Of a stretch of 64,000 bases of DNA, positions 17,501 to 24,688 are shown one piece after another (within the stretch, counting starts at the first letter, position 1; the number at the start of each line of letters is the position of its first letter). Made by a program: the position numbers and the translations under genes. Source of the stretch: Ramlibacter sp. WS9 (lineage in GTDB: Bacteria; Pseudomonadota; Gammaproteobacteria; Burkholderiales; Burkholderiaceae_C). The stretch lies in contig NZ_RKMB01000015.1 in assembly GCF_003797765.1 (NCBI RefSeq), forward strand, positions 1 to 64,000, given 5' to 3'. Below the pieces are notes generated by a model that ran no database searches, was not told the DNA's origin, and saw only the letters and a list, made by a program, of their open reading frames with translations.

Positions 17501-18489
17501 TTCCAAATGGTCCCCTTTTCGTAGTAGGCATATACCGAGCAGGACTTCACGGGCGTGCCCGCCAACGAGGCCGCAACGAGAACCGCCTTTTCTCCGCTCT
17601 GTCCCGCCTTCTGTTCTGTGCGTGGCGTCAACAAATCCTGAAACCGGGAATAGACGTCGCCGCCCGCTCCCCCGCCGCCCGGCGTGCCTGGCATGCGCTT
17701 GGGGGGCTGGCCATTGCCCGGCGGGAAGTCGCCCTCGAAGAAATCCGCGCGATCATTCTTCGTTGAACGGCCGTTTTCACTAAACCAACACCAGATCGAG
17801 GCGTGAACGACCGTGAAGCCGTTGGTCTTGCCGCGCATGTCATCTGTCCAGTCGAAGTCCGCCGAAACGCCGAGGTCGGTTTTGGTCGTAGCCTTGCCAT
17901 TCCAAGGTGTGAGGTTTTTGCCATCGACGCCCTTTTCACCCAATTGCGCCGGCTGGCCGTTGCCGCCGTTGGCGATGAGCCGCTTGTCGCTGCCCGAGAC
18001 CTCCAGCGTCTTGACGTAGAGATAAATGCTCCCGGCGGGCGCACCCTTCAACGCAACCGTTTTAGTGCTGCGCGTATCGATGGAGGGCGGTGTCGTATTG
18101 ATCAGGCCCGTTTTTTCGAAGCGCAGGCTCCGGGCGTGAATCGTGACGGTGGCGCCGGGCACGATCAGCGGGCTCCGGATGATCACCTCGTCTGCAGCGA
18201 TGTTCAGAAACCGAAGGTTCTTCCGACCGTTCACGCGAACGAACAACGGCTGTGCGCTCGAGTTCTCGAGAACGACGGTCATCCCCGATATGGTTATGCT
18301 CTTCGTCTCGATCGCCGCCGCATCTTCGCTGGCGGGATTGAACACCGCCATTCCCGCGTCGGCTTCGACGAATTGGATATATTTCTGGCTGTCCTGCGCC
18401 GGCATGATGCCGGCCTGGTTCAGGATACGATACTCCGTCGGCAACGCCGACGGCACGGAAAGCACGTCCAAAACAGAGTTCTTCGCCAT
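14536..18489 (-). CDS. giant 1317-residue protein of unknown function
   Basis: I do not recognise a named family. No signal peptide is seen. Residues about 55-170 are beta-strand rich with a repetitive, beta-helix-like look (DEVIIRSPLIVPGATVTIHA). Two Gly-rich loop segments follow, near 173-198 (NGGNGQPAQLGEKGVDG) and 257-278 (PGTPGGGGAGGDVY). Residues about 370-870 are largely helical: a hydrophobic hairpin at about 583-612 (LLGGIAQMIPVGQPALAAVG) and a highly charged Lys/Glu coiled-coil-like part at 622-740. From about 900 to the end the protein is beta-rich. Base composition is visibly less GC-rich than neighbouring core genes. A beta-domain plus helical bundle with a hydrophobic hairpin is the sort of layout seen in large pore-forming toxins; that is speculation. 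It lies between an IS256 and a glnS-tail duplication. Confidence 0.8.
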   Translation of the reverse strand: MAKNSVLDVLSVPSALPTEYRILNQAGIMPAQDSQKYIQFVEADAGMAVFNPASEDAAAIETKSITISGMTVVLENSSAQPLFVRVNGRKNLRFLNIAADEVIIRSPLIVPGATVTIHARSLRFEKTGLINTTPPSIDTRSTKTVALKGAPAGSIYLYVKTLEVSGSDKRLIANGGNGQPAQLGEKGVDGKNLTPWNGKATTKTDLGVSADFDWTDDMRGKTNGFTVVHASIWCWFSENGRSTKNDRADFFEGDFPPGNGQPPKRMPGTPGGGGAGGDVYSRFQDLLTPRTEQKAGQSGEKAVLVAASLAGTPVKSCSVYAYYEKGTIWNSKKSGKEFEMNQTHESYGHAAVPAPEAPTAEPAGRQKPLGRTDDAVWLHPLNLQAFTSYLRDAYRAGQASSLRGRAGEYVATLAALDAVLAKAASSGPDFVAGASQLPIEFMPIEAELRALVAQIDSPFDYFGYPAGWTPVLSFESNYSAFETETRDAMARLYLAYWIEHNQASAEARANTIKTTLEQVKKETDAAIKAYNDGNTELVTVDQDYDALRARIDHVIRDAMAIEADVERYAKGDLEREKFFRAAGKLLGGIAQMIPVGQPALAAVGKGLTALADFDADQPWGSVKKIGAELWDTKLVQDKLMPKVKAGAKKLLELKSDENEEKDDFTKEVEKKELGNKVKKHIKEQTEAKEQMTKALGAFAVSEDEVEAAVEKALAKCPEYAKLKKDLDKLNKDKAEFAVKLLGIVRRLDEASTIVVNNRLTEIELRGALSTTAKNLTPEGLRYTRAMGLRALERLQRYEYYFVKSYLYLWLETLPNFDTNSEYIFKKLQEVVQPKSEAILSGEQFKALGTVFRENLKTVADRLLTYYNTTVPSQTATKSKFTLELSDKHLAALNGPGKSAVVDPMAEGKLHLSLENVRIYDIQVVDAKLINPPPSAVDVRLRMKHGDESTLRRNGKLYLFRNTERRWGTTVSSVGERTTLSADTPDPMDDSLIRTLLGLTTAPETLRSRPSAWSSLVIERELMDMVSDYAATFSAVTIEVQYTAQDVDPNHVSVFVSVPSPLEPEIKCSQKDLNEHDHGAGRFMRTYHKATGSITLTAPADYGDHVFLGWRSRGLKSGSEPTNLMPLLAADVAAKDLPKDLVRERTIRLTLDTHRLVEAVFQQRIVRQENRGDPATWPRGGPEGWEFHDWLLVNESEKEEFKIAKVDYMPWRGGDSGYGAEAQTVIGNSMVKLALEKLAVAPGASMKFSVFANPQVSATGNGTQLQLGSTTGYSALFSGRGEIIDLGKSENVWKPAGPAFHVDSKARVLRFLGKDVKK

Positions 18490-18505
18490 GGTGGTATACC
18501 TTGCA

Positions 18506-18985
18506 TCAATGCCCGCCCGCCGGGGAACGCGGACAAGCGGAGTGGAAAGTTATTGAGCTTTCCGGAATGGATGACAGCCCCTTGAGGGGAAGCGCCTTGC
18601 CCCACATTTGCAGGTGGAGATTGAAGAACCATCTGTCGCGCACTGGCATCTCAGAATGGAAACTCGAAGGCCCGGTATCGTCGAGGGCGAGCTTCTGTTT
18701 GCCGAGCGTTATTCGACCGCCAATGGCATCCGCAAGCCGGGACTTTAGTTCAGTCTTGCGAAGGGACGAAAACGATTTTTGTCCAGCAACTAGATCACCG
18801 GCGCGTGTATGAAAGTCAATCGAGCGACTCGCGGGCAGCGGTTGGAAGAGAAGTTGCGCATCAATGATTCTGTTGATGTCGCTCTCAGCTAAGGCCATGT
18901 AGCGAACAACCAAAGAGCAGCCGTCACAGAGCCAAGAGTCTGCTGCCTCAGTAAAACTTTGTACAGTTGGGGGAAAACCAGTCAT
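18506..18985 (-). CDS. possible small gene upstream of the giant gene
   Basis: A 159-residue open frame starting MTGFPPTVQSF, ending 16 bases before the giant gene starts. Its ATG overlaps the stop of the duplicated glnS tail as ATGA, an arrangement typical of translational coupling. Composition is AT-richer than core genes and the product looks moderately protein-like (DINRIIDAQLLFQPLPASRS; VRDRWFFNLHLQMWG), but no family is recognised. It may be an accessory or leader gene of the giant protein, or a chance frame. Confidence 0.4.
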   Translation of the reverse strand: MTGFPPTVQSFTEAADSWLCDGCSLVVRYMALAESDINRIIDAQLLFQPLPASRSIDFHTRAGDLVAGQKSFSSLRKTELKSRLADAIGGRITLGKQKLALDDTGPSSFHSEMPVRDRWFFNLHLQMWGKALPLKGLSSIPESSITFHSACPRSPAGGH

Positions 18986-19348
18986 TTCCCCCAACTATCC
19001 TTCATCCCCGCCACCCTGTTAAACACAGACTTACCCTCTCCTCCATTCAGAGGAGGCGGCATGTGGTCTTTCCGATCCGCCACAAAATACCCATGCCTCT
19101 CGAACTGAAACTTCTCATCCCCTTTCGCTGATGCCAGCGACGGCTCCACGTACGCCGTCACCATTTTCAGCGAATCCGGGTTCAGTTCCTTGTGGTAGTT
19201 CTTGTCCGTCGTGTCCGTCGTGTCCGGCTGCGGCACGGCGAAGAGGCGGTCATACAGTCTTACTTCGGCTTTCAACGCATCGGCCACGGCCACCCAGGTG
19301 ATCACGCCTTTCACTTTCACCGCATGGCTGCCGGGCGTGCCGCTTTCA
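18982..19348 (-). pseudogene. duplicated 3' end of glnS
   Basis: About 120 codons nearly identical to the C-terminus of the complete GlnRS gene at 20550-22355, from SGTPG to the terminal GMKDSWGK and stop. It is diverged: there is a TTDTTDKNYH variant where the full gene has TTEKDFLE, and an added PPPLNGG stretch where the full gene has HAEGKP. It lacks the catalytic core, so it cannot act as a synthetase. Similarity stops at the stop codon on one side and at the end of the HEPN remnant (about 19346) on the other. This marks the boundary of an inserted segment behind glnS. Confidence 0.92.
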
Positions 19349-19480
19349 GTCATGTGAATCTTCACGCGCACGCAAAGCGCCTTCGATCTCTTCCACGAAG
19401 GCACCAGCTTGTTCGACTGTCCATTTCGCTTCGTCCGGGCTGATCAAGTCGCCCTTGACCATCAGGTCAAGCGCGTTCAC
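19346..19480 (-). pseudogene. HEPN toxin gene remnant with internal deletion
   Basis: A 44-codon frame starting at a GTG that overlaps the nucleotidyltransferase stop (GTGA). It reads VNALDLMVKGDLISPDEAKW, then TVEQAGAFVEEIEGAL. The first 8 or so residues look like the N-terminus of a HepT-like HEPN protein and the rest like its C-terminus (a KGD-xIS stretch followed by AGAFVE). A full HEPN protein is about 130 residues, so roughly 80-90 codons including the catalytic R-x4-6-H appear to be missing in frame. Inference: the toxin half of an MNT-HEPN module has been disarmed. Confidence 0.6.
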
Positions 19481-19821
19481 AACGCAATGCCTTCGCGCGC
19501 GATGTTCTGCAGCAGCCGGGGGTTGGAATAGAGCTCTGGATGCGCCCATTCCTCGTCCCACACCGGCAGTGGCTGGATGCGAATGCCGGTGGCAAGCAGA
19601 ACGTCGTAGGCAATGTCATCGAGCGCCATCTTGGTCTTGATGAACGGACCTTTCTCACCTGTCAGCAAGACCGCGACGTCGGCGTCGCTCTCGTCATGCG
19701 CCGTGCCACGGGCGCGGCTGCCGAAGAGGATGGCTTGGTGTGCGGGGTAGTGGCCCACCACGCCCGCCATGAATGCGCGGACGGCTCGCAGCGTATCGGG
19801 GTCTACCGTCGAAGCATTCAT
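19477..19821 (-). CDS. minimal nucleotidyltransferase (MNT antitoxin type)
   Basis: A 114-residue protein with the complete NTase signature ILFGSRARGTAHDESDADVA (GS, then D-x-D), as in MntA antitoxins that AMPylate a HEPN toxin partner. The rest (MALDDIAYDVLLATGIRIQP) fits the short MNT architecture. The ATG at 19821 is preferred; a GTG at 19866 would extend it. Its usual partner, encoded directly downstream, is reduced to a 44-codon remnant. It lies in the toxin-antitoxin patch between the complete and the duplicated glnS ends. Confidence 0.85.
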   Translation of the reverse strand: MNASTVDPDTLRAVRAFMAGVVGHYPAHQAILFGSRARGTAHDESDADVAVLLTGEKGPFIKTKMALDDIAYDVLLATGIRIQPLPVWDEEWAHPELYSNPRLLQNIAREGIAL

Positions 19822-19882
19822 GGTAGTGATTTCGCTGCCAGGGCAGATATCGGCCGGAACGATCACTCGGCTTGCCTCGTCG

Positions 19883-20206
19883 TCACGCTGATTCCAGGTT
19901 CTTGAACACCTGTTTCAACACCTTCGGCTGCTGCTCTGCGATGGTGATCAACGTGCGTGCCGCACCGGAAGGTTGCCGGCGGCCTTGTTCCCAATCTTGC
20001 AGTGTGCGAACAGACACGCCCAACAGGTTGGCAAAGTCTGCCTGAGAAAGGCCGGATTTCATGCGGGCATGGGTGACTGCCGGCACTTCCACACGGGCAA
20101 CGACTTTGCCTTTTCCCGCTTTCATCTGACGCACCGAGAGCAGCAGTTCCGCGCCAATGTCGCGCTTGGCATCGCGGGCGAGCAATTGCTTTTCAGTCAT
20201 GCGCAT
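19883..20206 (-). CDS. higA: HTH antitoxin, HigA/XRE type
   Basis: A 107-residue DNA-binding protein. The XRE helix-turn-helix is clear: MKSGLSQADFANLLGVSVRT then LQDWEQGRRQPSG, in the C-terminal half, as in HigA-like antitoxins encoded after their toxin. It overlaps the 3' end of the toxin gene at 20197-20206, so the two are co-transcribed in toxin-first order. It likely neutralises the toxin and represses the shared promoter upstream of 20514. Confidence 0.85.
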   Translation of the reverse strand: MRMTEKQLLARDAKRDIGAELLLSVRQMKAGKGKVVARVEVPAVTHARMKSGLSQADFANLLGVSVRTLQDWEQGRRQPSGAARTLITIAEQQPKVLKQVFKNLESA

Positions 20207-20514
20207 TTTTCAATCTCCTGCTTGAGCTGTTTCAACACATCGGCCGGCACGTTGTCGCGAGCGCTCTTGGCATAGATCAACAGCAGCCAGATTTCACCAT
20301 TGGTCAGCCGGTTGAAATAGATCACGCGCACGCCACCACGTTTGCCCGCGCCTTTGCGTGACCACCGCACCTTGCGCACACCACCGGAACCCGGCACCAC
20401 ATCGCCGGCGTCCGGCGAATGGGCCAACCACGTCGCAAACTCACCTCGCTCGTCTTCGTCCCAATAGTCCGGCCACAGGCCTTGAAAAAGTGGGGATTCG
20501 ACGACAGTGAGCAT
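20197..20514 (-). CDS. higB: RelE/HigB-family toxin
   Basis: A 105-residue basic protein of the RelE/ParE superfamily. The typical pattern is present: VVPGSGGVRKVRWSRKGAGK, RGGVRVIYFNRLTNGEIWLL and LIYAKSARDNVPADVLKQLK. These toxins cleave mRNA on the ribosome, according to the family. It precedes and overlaps its antitoxin gene. It starts 36 bases downstream of the glnS stop, so the module sits directly behind glnS. Confidence 0.85.
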   Translation of the reverse strand: MLTVVESPLFQGLWPDYWDEDERGEFATWLAHSPDAGDVVPGSGGVRKVRWSRKGAGKRGGVRVIYFNRLTNGEIWLLLIYAKSARDNVPADVLKQLKQEIEKCA

Positions 20515-20549
20515 CGTAGGCGATTATACGGCTTTGCCGTAGAGTTGGC

Positions 20550-22355
20550 TTACTTCCCCCAACTATCCTTCATCCCCGCCACCCTGTTAAACACAGGCTT
20601 TCCCTCCGCATGATCCTTCCGATCCGCCACAAAGTACCCATGCCGCTCGAACTGAAACTTCTCATCCCCCTTCGCTGACGCCAGCGACGGCTCCACATAC
20701 GCCGTCACCACCTTCAGGCTATCCGGGTTCAGTTCTTCCAGAAAATCTTTCTCTGTCGTGTCCGGCTGCGGCACGGCGAACAGGCGGTCGTACAGCCGCA
20801 CTTCCGCCTTCAGCGCATCGGCCACGGCCACCCAGGTGATCACGCCTTTCACCTTGATGGCGCTGGCGCCGGGGGTGCCGCTCTTGGTGTCGGGCACCAG
20901 GTCGGCCAGCACGCTCACCACCTGGCCGGTCTCGTCGCGCACAGCGCCCTGGCACTCGATCACATGGCCGTACTTCAGGCGCACCTTGTTGCCGGGGAAC
21001 AAACGGTTGTAGCCCTTGGGCGGGACATCCTCGTAGTCGCTGCGCTCGATCCACAGTTCCTTGCCGAACTTGAAGTTGCGCACGCCGCGCGATTCGTCGT
21101 GCGGGTGCACGGGCGCGCTGCAGTCGTCCAGGTACAGGCCGTCGAAGGCGGCGTGGCCGGCGTCTTCCATGAGCTGGTCCCAGTTGGTGATGATCAGCTT
21201 CACCGGGTCGAGCACCGCCATCGCTCTCGCGGCCTTCGGGTCCAGGTCGTCGCGCAGCGCCTGGTCCAGCGTGCCGTAGTCGATCCAGCTGTCGCTCTTG
21301 GTCACTCCTATGCGCTCGGCAAACAGCTGGATGCTCTCGGGCGTGTAGCCGCGCCGGCGCAGGCCCACGATGGTGGGCATGCGCGGGTCGTCCCAGCCGC
21401 TCACGTGCTCGTCGTCGACCAGCTGCTTCAGCTTGCGCTTGCTGGTGATCACGTACGTGAGGTTCAGCCGCGCGAATTCGTATTGGCGCGGGTGCGGCTT
21501 GTTGATGAGGCCGCCTTCGCTCAACCGGTCCAGCAGCCAGTCGTAGAAGGGCCGCTGGTCTTCGAACTCCAGCGTGCACAGGCTGTGGGTGATGTTCTCC
21601 AGCGCGTCCTCGATGGGGTGCGCATAGGTGTACATGGGGTAGATGCACCACTTGTCGCCGGTGTTGTGGTGCGTGGCGCGCCGGATGCGGTAGATGGCCG
21701 GGTCCCGCATGTTGATGTTGGGGCTGGCCATGTCGATCTTGGCGCGCAGCACGGCGGCGCCGTCGGCCAGCTTGCCGTCACGCATGTCGCGAAAGCGCTG
21801 CAGGCTCTCGTCGATGCTGCGGCTGCGGTAGGGGCTGTCGGTGCCGGGCTTGCCGAAGTCGCCGCGGTTGTGGCGCATCTCTTCGGCGGTTTGCTCGTCG
21901 ACATAGGCCAGGCCGGCTTCGATGAGGTATTCGGCCGCGCGGTACATGAAGTCGAAGTAATCGCTCGCGTGGTAGTAGTGCGAGGTGCCGTTGGCGTCCC
22001 AGCCAAAGCCCAGCCACTTCACCGCGTCCAGGATGCTGTCGACGTATTCCTGGTCTTCCTTCTCGGGGTTGGTGTCGTCGAAGCGCATGTGGCACACGCC
22101 GCCGTAGTCCTGCGCCAGCCCGAAGTTCAGGCAGATGCTCTTGGCGTGGCCCACGTGCAGGTAGCCGTTGGGTTCGGGCGGGAAGCGGGTGCGGATCTTG
22201 GCCGGGTCGGGCACGCCTTGTTCGTGCGTGGCGGCGTCCGCGGGCTGGCCGGCCCAGTGGCGCTGGGCGTACGTGCCTTGCTCCAGGTCGCGTTCGATGA
22301 TCTGGCGCAGGAAATTACTGGGCTTGGAGAGTTCTTTGTCGGGGGCGGCTGTCAT
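20550..22355 (-). CDS. glnS: glutaminyl-tRNA synthetase
   Basis: A 601-residue class I aminoacyl-tRNA synthetase charging tRNA-Gln. The HIGH motif appears as PEPNGYLHVGHAKSICLNFG and the KMSKS equivalent as VITSKRKLKQL. The N-terminal Rossmann domain, the acceptor-binding part (GVCHMRFDDTNPEKEDQEY) and the C-terminal anticodon-binding beta-barrels are all present, so the gene is complete. Its last about 110 codons are repeated, in diverged form, at 18982-19348. It is separated from the next minus-strand gene by only 35 bases, an unusual position for a toxin gene and a sign of insertion behind glnS. Confidence 0.97.
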   Translation of the reverse strand: MTAAPDKELSKPSNFLRQIIERDLEQGTYAQRHWAGQPADAATHEQGVPDPAKIRTRFPPEPNGYLHVGHAKSICLNFGLAQDYGGVCHMRFDDTNPEKEDQEYVDSILDAVKWLGFGWDANGTSHYYHASDYFDFMYRAAEYLIEAGLAYVDEQTAEEMRHNRGDFGKPGTDSPYRSRSIDESLQRFRDMRDGKLADGAAVLRAKIDMASPNINMRDPAIYRIRRATHHNTGDKWCIYPMYTYAHPIEDALENITHSLCTLEFEDQRPFYDWLLDRLSEGGLINKPHPRQYEFARLNLTYVITSKRKLKQLVDDEHVSGWDDPRMPTIVGLRRRGYTPESIQLFAERIGVTKSDSWIDYGTLDQALRDDLDPKAARAMAVLDPVKLIITNWDQLMEDAGHAAFDGLYLDDCSAPVHPHDESRGVRNFKFGKELWIERSDYEDVPPKGYNRLFPGNKVRLKYGHVIECQGAVRDETGQVVSVLADLVPDTKSGTPGASAIKVKGVITWVAVADALKAEVRLYDRLFAVPQPDTTEKDFLEELNPDSLKVVTAYVEPSLASAKGDEKFQFERHGYFVADRKDHAEGKPVFNRVAGMKDSWGK

Positions 22356-22414
22356 AGGGCCATTCTATTGAGTTGGTTACAACCCCTTGCGGTGACGGTG
22401 GCAGGCGGACATGG

Positions 22415-22436
22415 ATTGCGGGTCGTGGCCCGCAAT
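22415..22436. repeat. REP-like palindromic repeat, copy 1
   Basis: attgcggg (22415-22422) and cccgcaat (22429-22436) form an 8-bp hairpin inside a longer shared context catggattgcgg...ccgcaatgaca. The same context occurs again at 39824-39844. Such palindromes are common extragenic repeats in Comamonadaceae. Confidence 0.6.
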
Positions 22437-22611
22437 GACAGAGGGGAGGTGTTGTGCGCTGCCAACCCGTTACGCACAAAAGGGGCCGAAAACCCGGATG
22501 GGTTACGTCTCGCAACGCCTTTGACGGAGCAGCGATAGTCATGTCATGGCCCGCTGCGTCTAATCAAATCATGGGCGCATGTGCACGCGCCTCGCATGAC
22601 AGGAGTACCCC

Positions 22612-22959
22612 ATGAAATTCAGCAGTTCGATTTATGGCAAGGCCGCCGCGGTGGCCGTCGCCCTGGCGGCTGCAGGCACGGCCTCGGTGGCGCAGGCCCG
22701 CAGCAATGTGTACTTTTCGGTTGGCGCCAACGTGGCCCCGGGTGTGGTGCTGGGCGTGTCGAACGCACCGGTGTACTACCCGCCGGTCTACGCGGCCCCG
22801 GTCTACTACCAGCCGGCACCGGTGTACTACGCGCCGGCTCCCGTGTACTACGGCGCGCCGGTCTATGTGCGGACGGCGCCCGTGTATTACGGCCACGTGA
22901 GGCACCACAGGCATCACCGCCACCATCCCGCTGCGCGCGGGTACTACTACAGGTACTGA
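22612..22959 (+). CDS. secreted Tyr/Pro-rich repeat protein
   Basis: A 115-residue exported protein with a signal peptide cut after VAQA (near residue 29). The mature part carries about eight short PVYY or PAPVYY repeats and ends with a His/Arg-rich tail (HVRHHRHHRHH) and YYYRY. Such low-complexity Tyr-Pro proteins are frequent small envelope proteins in Burkholderiales. The His-rich tail might bind metal, but that is only inference. It has a good aggag ribosome site and a strong terminator about 40 bases after the stop. Confidence 0.75.
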   Translation: MKFSSSIYGKAAAVAVALAAAGTASVAQARSNVYFSVGANVAPGVVLGVSNAPVYYPPVYAAPVYYQPAPVYYAPAPVYYGAPVYVRTAPVYYGHVRHHRHHRHHPAARGYYYRY

Positions 22960-22998
22960 TTCGACGACATCCTTCTCAGAGCCAGGTTCTCCAAGCTG

Positions 22999-23031
22999 GG
23001 CCCCCGCGCATGAGCGCTGGGGCCTTTTTTT
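22999..23031 (+). terminator. intrinsic terminator
   Basis: ggcccc at 22999-23004 pairs with ggggcc at 23019-23024, with additional inner gcgc/gcgc pairing around an atga loop, followed by seven T. It ends the secreted Tyr/Pro-rich protein transcript. Confidence 0.85.
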
Positions 23032-23053
23032 GTGCGTTGCAGGCCGTGTCGAT

Positions 23054-23734
23054 TCAGGCCGTGTCGCTTGCGGTATGGGAGTGGCAAAGGCTGTACAGCC
23101 CGGCGTGTTCCCCGGGTGCCGCGCCATGGCTTGCCAGTGAGTCGGCGCTCATTGGGCCGGCGCGCACTGCTTCGAGCGCCGCAAGCTCATAGCCGCACGC
23201 CACAAAAATCCAGTCGGCGGCCTCGTCCGCGCCCCGGATTTTTTGCTCGGTGGTGGCGGCAATCTGAGGGGTTTGCGTTTGCAGCAGATGCGCTGCGGTC
23301 GTTCCCGCGTGCGATGCAATCTCTTTGGCTTGTGCGGCCAGGAACGCGCGCAGCGCGCCTTCACTGCCTTCTTCGGGCGAAAGCCGCAGTGTCAGCGCAT
23401 GGCGCGCGATGGCGCCACCCACGCTCTCCAGCACGCGGCACTGGCTGCGCACCATGTTGCGGTGGTGCGGCATGAGCTTGGTGGACCACGGCGTGGGGCT
23501 GTTCAGCCGCGCGAGGTAGCCCGGCGATGAGAGCGTTTCGTAGTCGGCCAGCTCGTACATGATGAAGAAGCCTTCCCCGCCATCGGCCGCGGCCCAGCGC
23601 GCGCCGCGCAGGAAGCCGGGGATGCCCATGCGTTCGGGGAAGTGCTCGTGCGAATGCCAGTTCTGGAATTCGTCACGGTGTTCGGGCGCCATGTCCCACC
23701 ACATGGCGATGGCGGCTTTCCCAAGCAACGCCAT
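23054..23734 (-). CDS. hypothetical protein, probable dimeric alpha/beta-barrel
   Basis: A 226-residue soluble protein. The N-terminal part (MALLGKAAIAMWWDMAPEHR, WHSHEHFPERMGIPGFLRG) resembles EthD/ABM-like alpha/beta-barrel proteins that bind small aromatic or lipid-like ligands; the HSHEH and ERMGIPGF pattern recurs in uncharacterised burkholderial proteins. It starts 3 bases after the IclR regulator gene stops and has a ggagg ribosome site overlapping that stop, so the two form an operon. Function unknown; the context suggests a role in the metabolism controlled by the regulator. Confidence 0.7.
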   Translation of the reverse strand: MALLGKAAIAMWWDMAPEHRDEFQNWHSHEHFPERMGIPGFLRGARWAAADGGEGFFIMYELADYETLSSPGYLARLNSPTPWSTKLMPHHRNMVRSQCRVLESVGGAIARHALTLRLSPEEGSEGALRAFLAAQAKEIASHAGTTAAHLLQTQTPQIAATTEQKIRGADEAADWIFVACGYELAALEAVRAGPMSADSLASHGAAPGEHAGLYSLCHSHTASDTA

Positions 23735-23736
23735 TC

Positions 23737-24588
23737 TTAGTCCTCCACCGCGGGGCGATCGCGCATGAACATGGGGGAGGCGCGGCTGGCGACGGCCAGT
23801 TCATCGGCGGCGCGCAGCAGCTCGGGGCCTAGTTCTTCCATGCGCGCTTCCGTCAGGCGAATGGCGGGGCCGGCCACGGTGATCACCGCGATGGCCGGCT
23901 CGCCATGGCGCTGCACCGGCGCGGCCATGGCCGTCATTCCGGGCGCATACATCTCATTGATGGTGCTGAAGCCGCGCGCCCGGTCTTTCGCCAGGATGCG
24001 CAGCAGCTCCTTCACGGTGGTGGGCGCCTTGGGGCCGTAGTGCTTGGGGTCGCCGAAGCCCTGTTTGGAAACGATCTCGATGGCGCGCTCGTCGGAAAGC
24101 GTCATCAGCCAGGCGTGGCCGCCCGCGCTGCACGACAGGCGCACGTCGATGCCCATGTCGGGGTCATAGCGCAGGCCGAAGCGCGCGCCCTGGGCCTTGG
24201 CCACGAAGGTGAGCCGATCGCCGTCCACCAGCGCCAGGCGCACCAGCTCGCCCGAAACCTCGGCCAGCCGGTCGATCAGCGGCTGGGCGATGTCGACGAT
24301 GCCCGAGCCGCTGAGGAAGGTGAGGCCCAGCGCCGCCAGCTTGGTGGTGAGGGCGTAGTCGCCGTGGTCGCGCAACTGGCGCACATAGCCGCAGCGCGCC
24401 AGATCCGTCAGCAGCCGGTGGCAGGCGCTGCGGGGAAGGGCCAGGTCCTGCGCGATGCCGGCGAGCGACATGCCTTCAGGGTAGGCCGCCAGGTATTCGA
24501 GGATGCCCAGGGAGCGCTCGAGCGTGCCGTTCATGGGTCGGGCCTCGGGCTTCGCTGCCAAATGCCTAGTTTTGAAATCAGGTTCCAT
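23737..24588 (-). CDS. IclR-family transcriptional regulator
   Basis: A protein of about 283 residues with an N-terminal winged helix (GTLERSLGILEYLAAYPEG, then LALPRSACHRLLTDLARCGY) and a C-terminal IclR effector-binding domain (AAPVQRHGEPAIAVITVAGP). It is divergent from the TRAP binding-protein gene and probably senses a carboxylic acid used by that pathway. A perfect 6+6 palindrome upstream (24591-24605) fits an IclR operator, arguing for a start at or below 24588. Other in-frame starts are ATG 24606, which overlaps the palindrome, and ATG 24534. Confidence 0.9.
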   Translation of the reverse strand: MEPDFKTRHLAAKPEARPMNGTLERSLGILEYLAAYPEGMSLAGIAQDLALPRSACHRLLTDLARCGYVRQLRDHGDYALTTKLAALGLTFLSGSGIVDIAQPLIDRLAEVSGELVRLALVDGDRLTFVAKAQGARFGLRYDPDMGIDVRLSCSAGGHAWLMTLSDERAIEIVSKQGFGDPKHYGPKAPTTVKELLRILAKDRARGFSTINEMYAPGMTAMAAPVQRHGEPAIAVITVAGPAIRLTEARMEELGPELLRAADELAVASRASPMFMRDRPAVED

Positions 24589-24590
24589 AT

Positions 24591-24605
24591 TGGAATGGTA
24601 TTCCA
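24591..24605. promoter_or_regulatory. IclR-type operator palindrome
   Basis: TGGAAT-GGT-ATTCCA: perfect 6-base arms with a 3-base spacer, in the gap between the iclR-like gene and the TRAP gene. IclR-family operators are known to be palindromes of this general TGGAA...TTCCA form. It likely controls both directions. Confidence 0.7.
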
Positions 24606-24688
24606 TTTCGTGTGATACGATCCGCTCGCGGGCCGCCGGACGGGGTTGTCAGGTACGGCTTTTCCATCCCCATCAAGGAGACAGCATC

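Noticed and set aside
18982-20552. Considered as an integrase-driven genomic island
   Set aside because: No integrase or recombinase gene lies between the glnS ends, and the IS256 is outside; only the duplication itself is supported.
20964-22538. Long open frame antisense to glnS
   Set aside because: High GC keeps the opposite strand open; the product is Val/Ala/Gln-rich and shadow-like, while glnS on the other strand is unmistakable.
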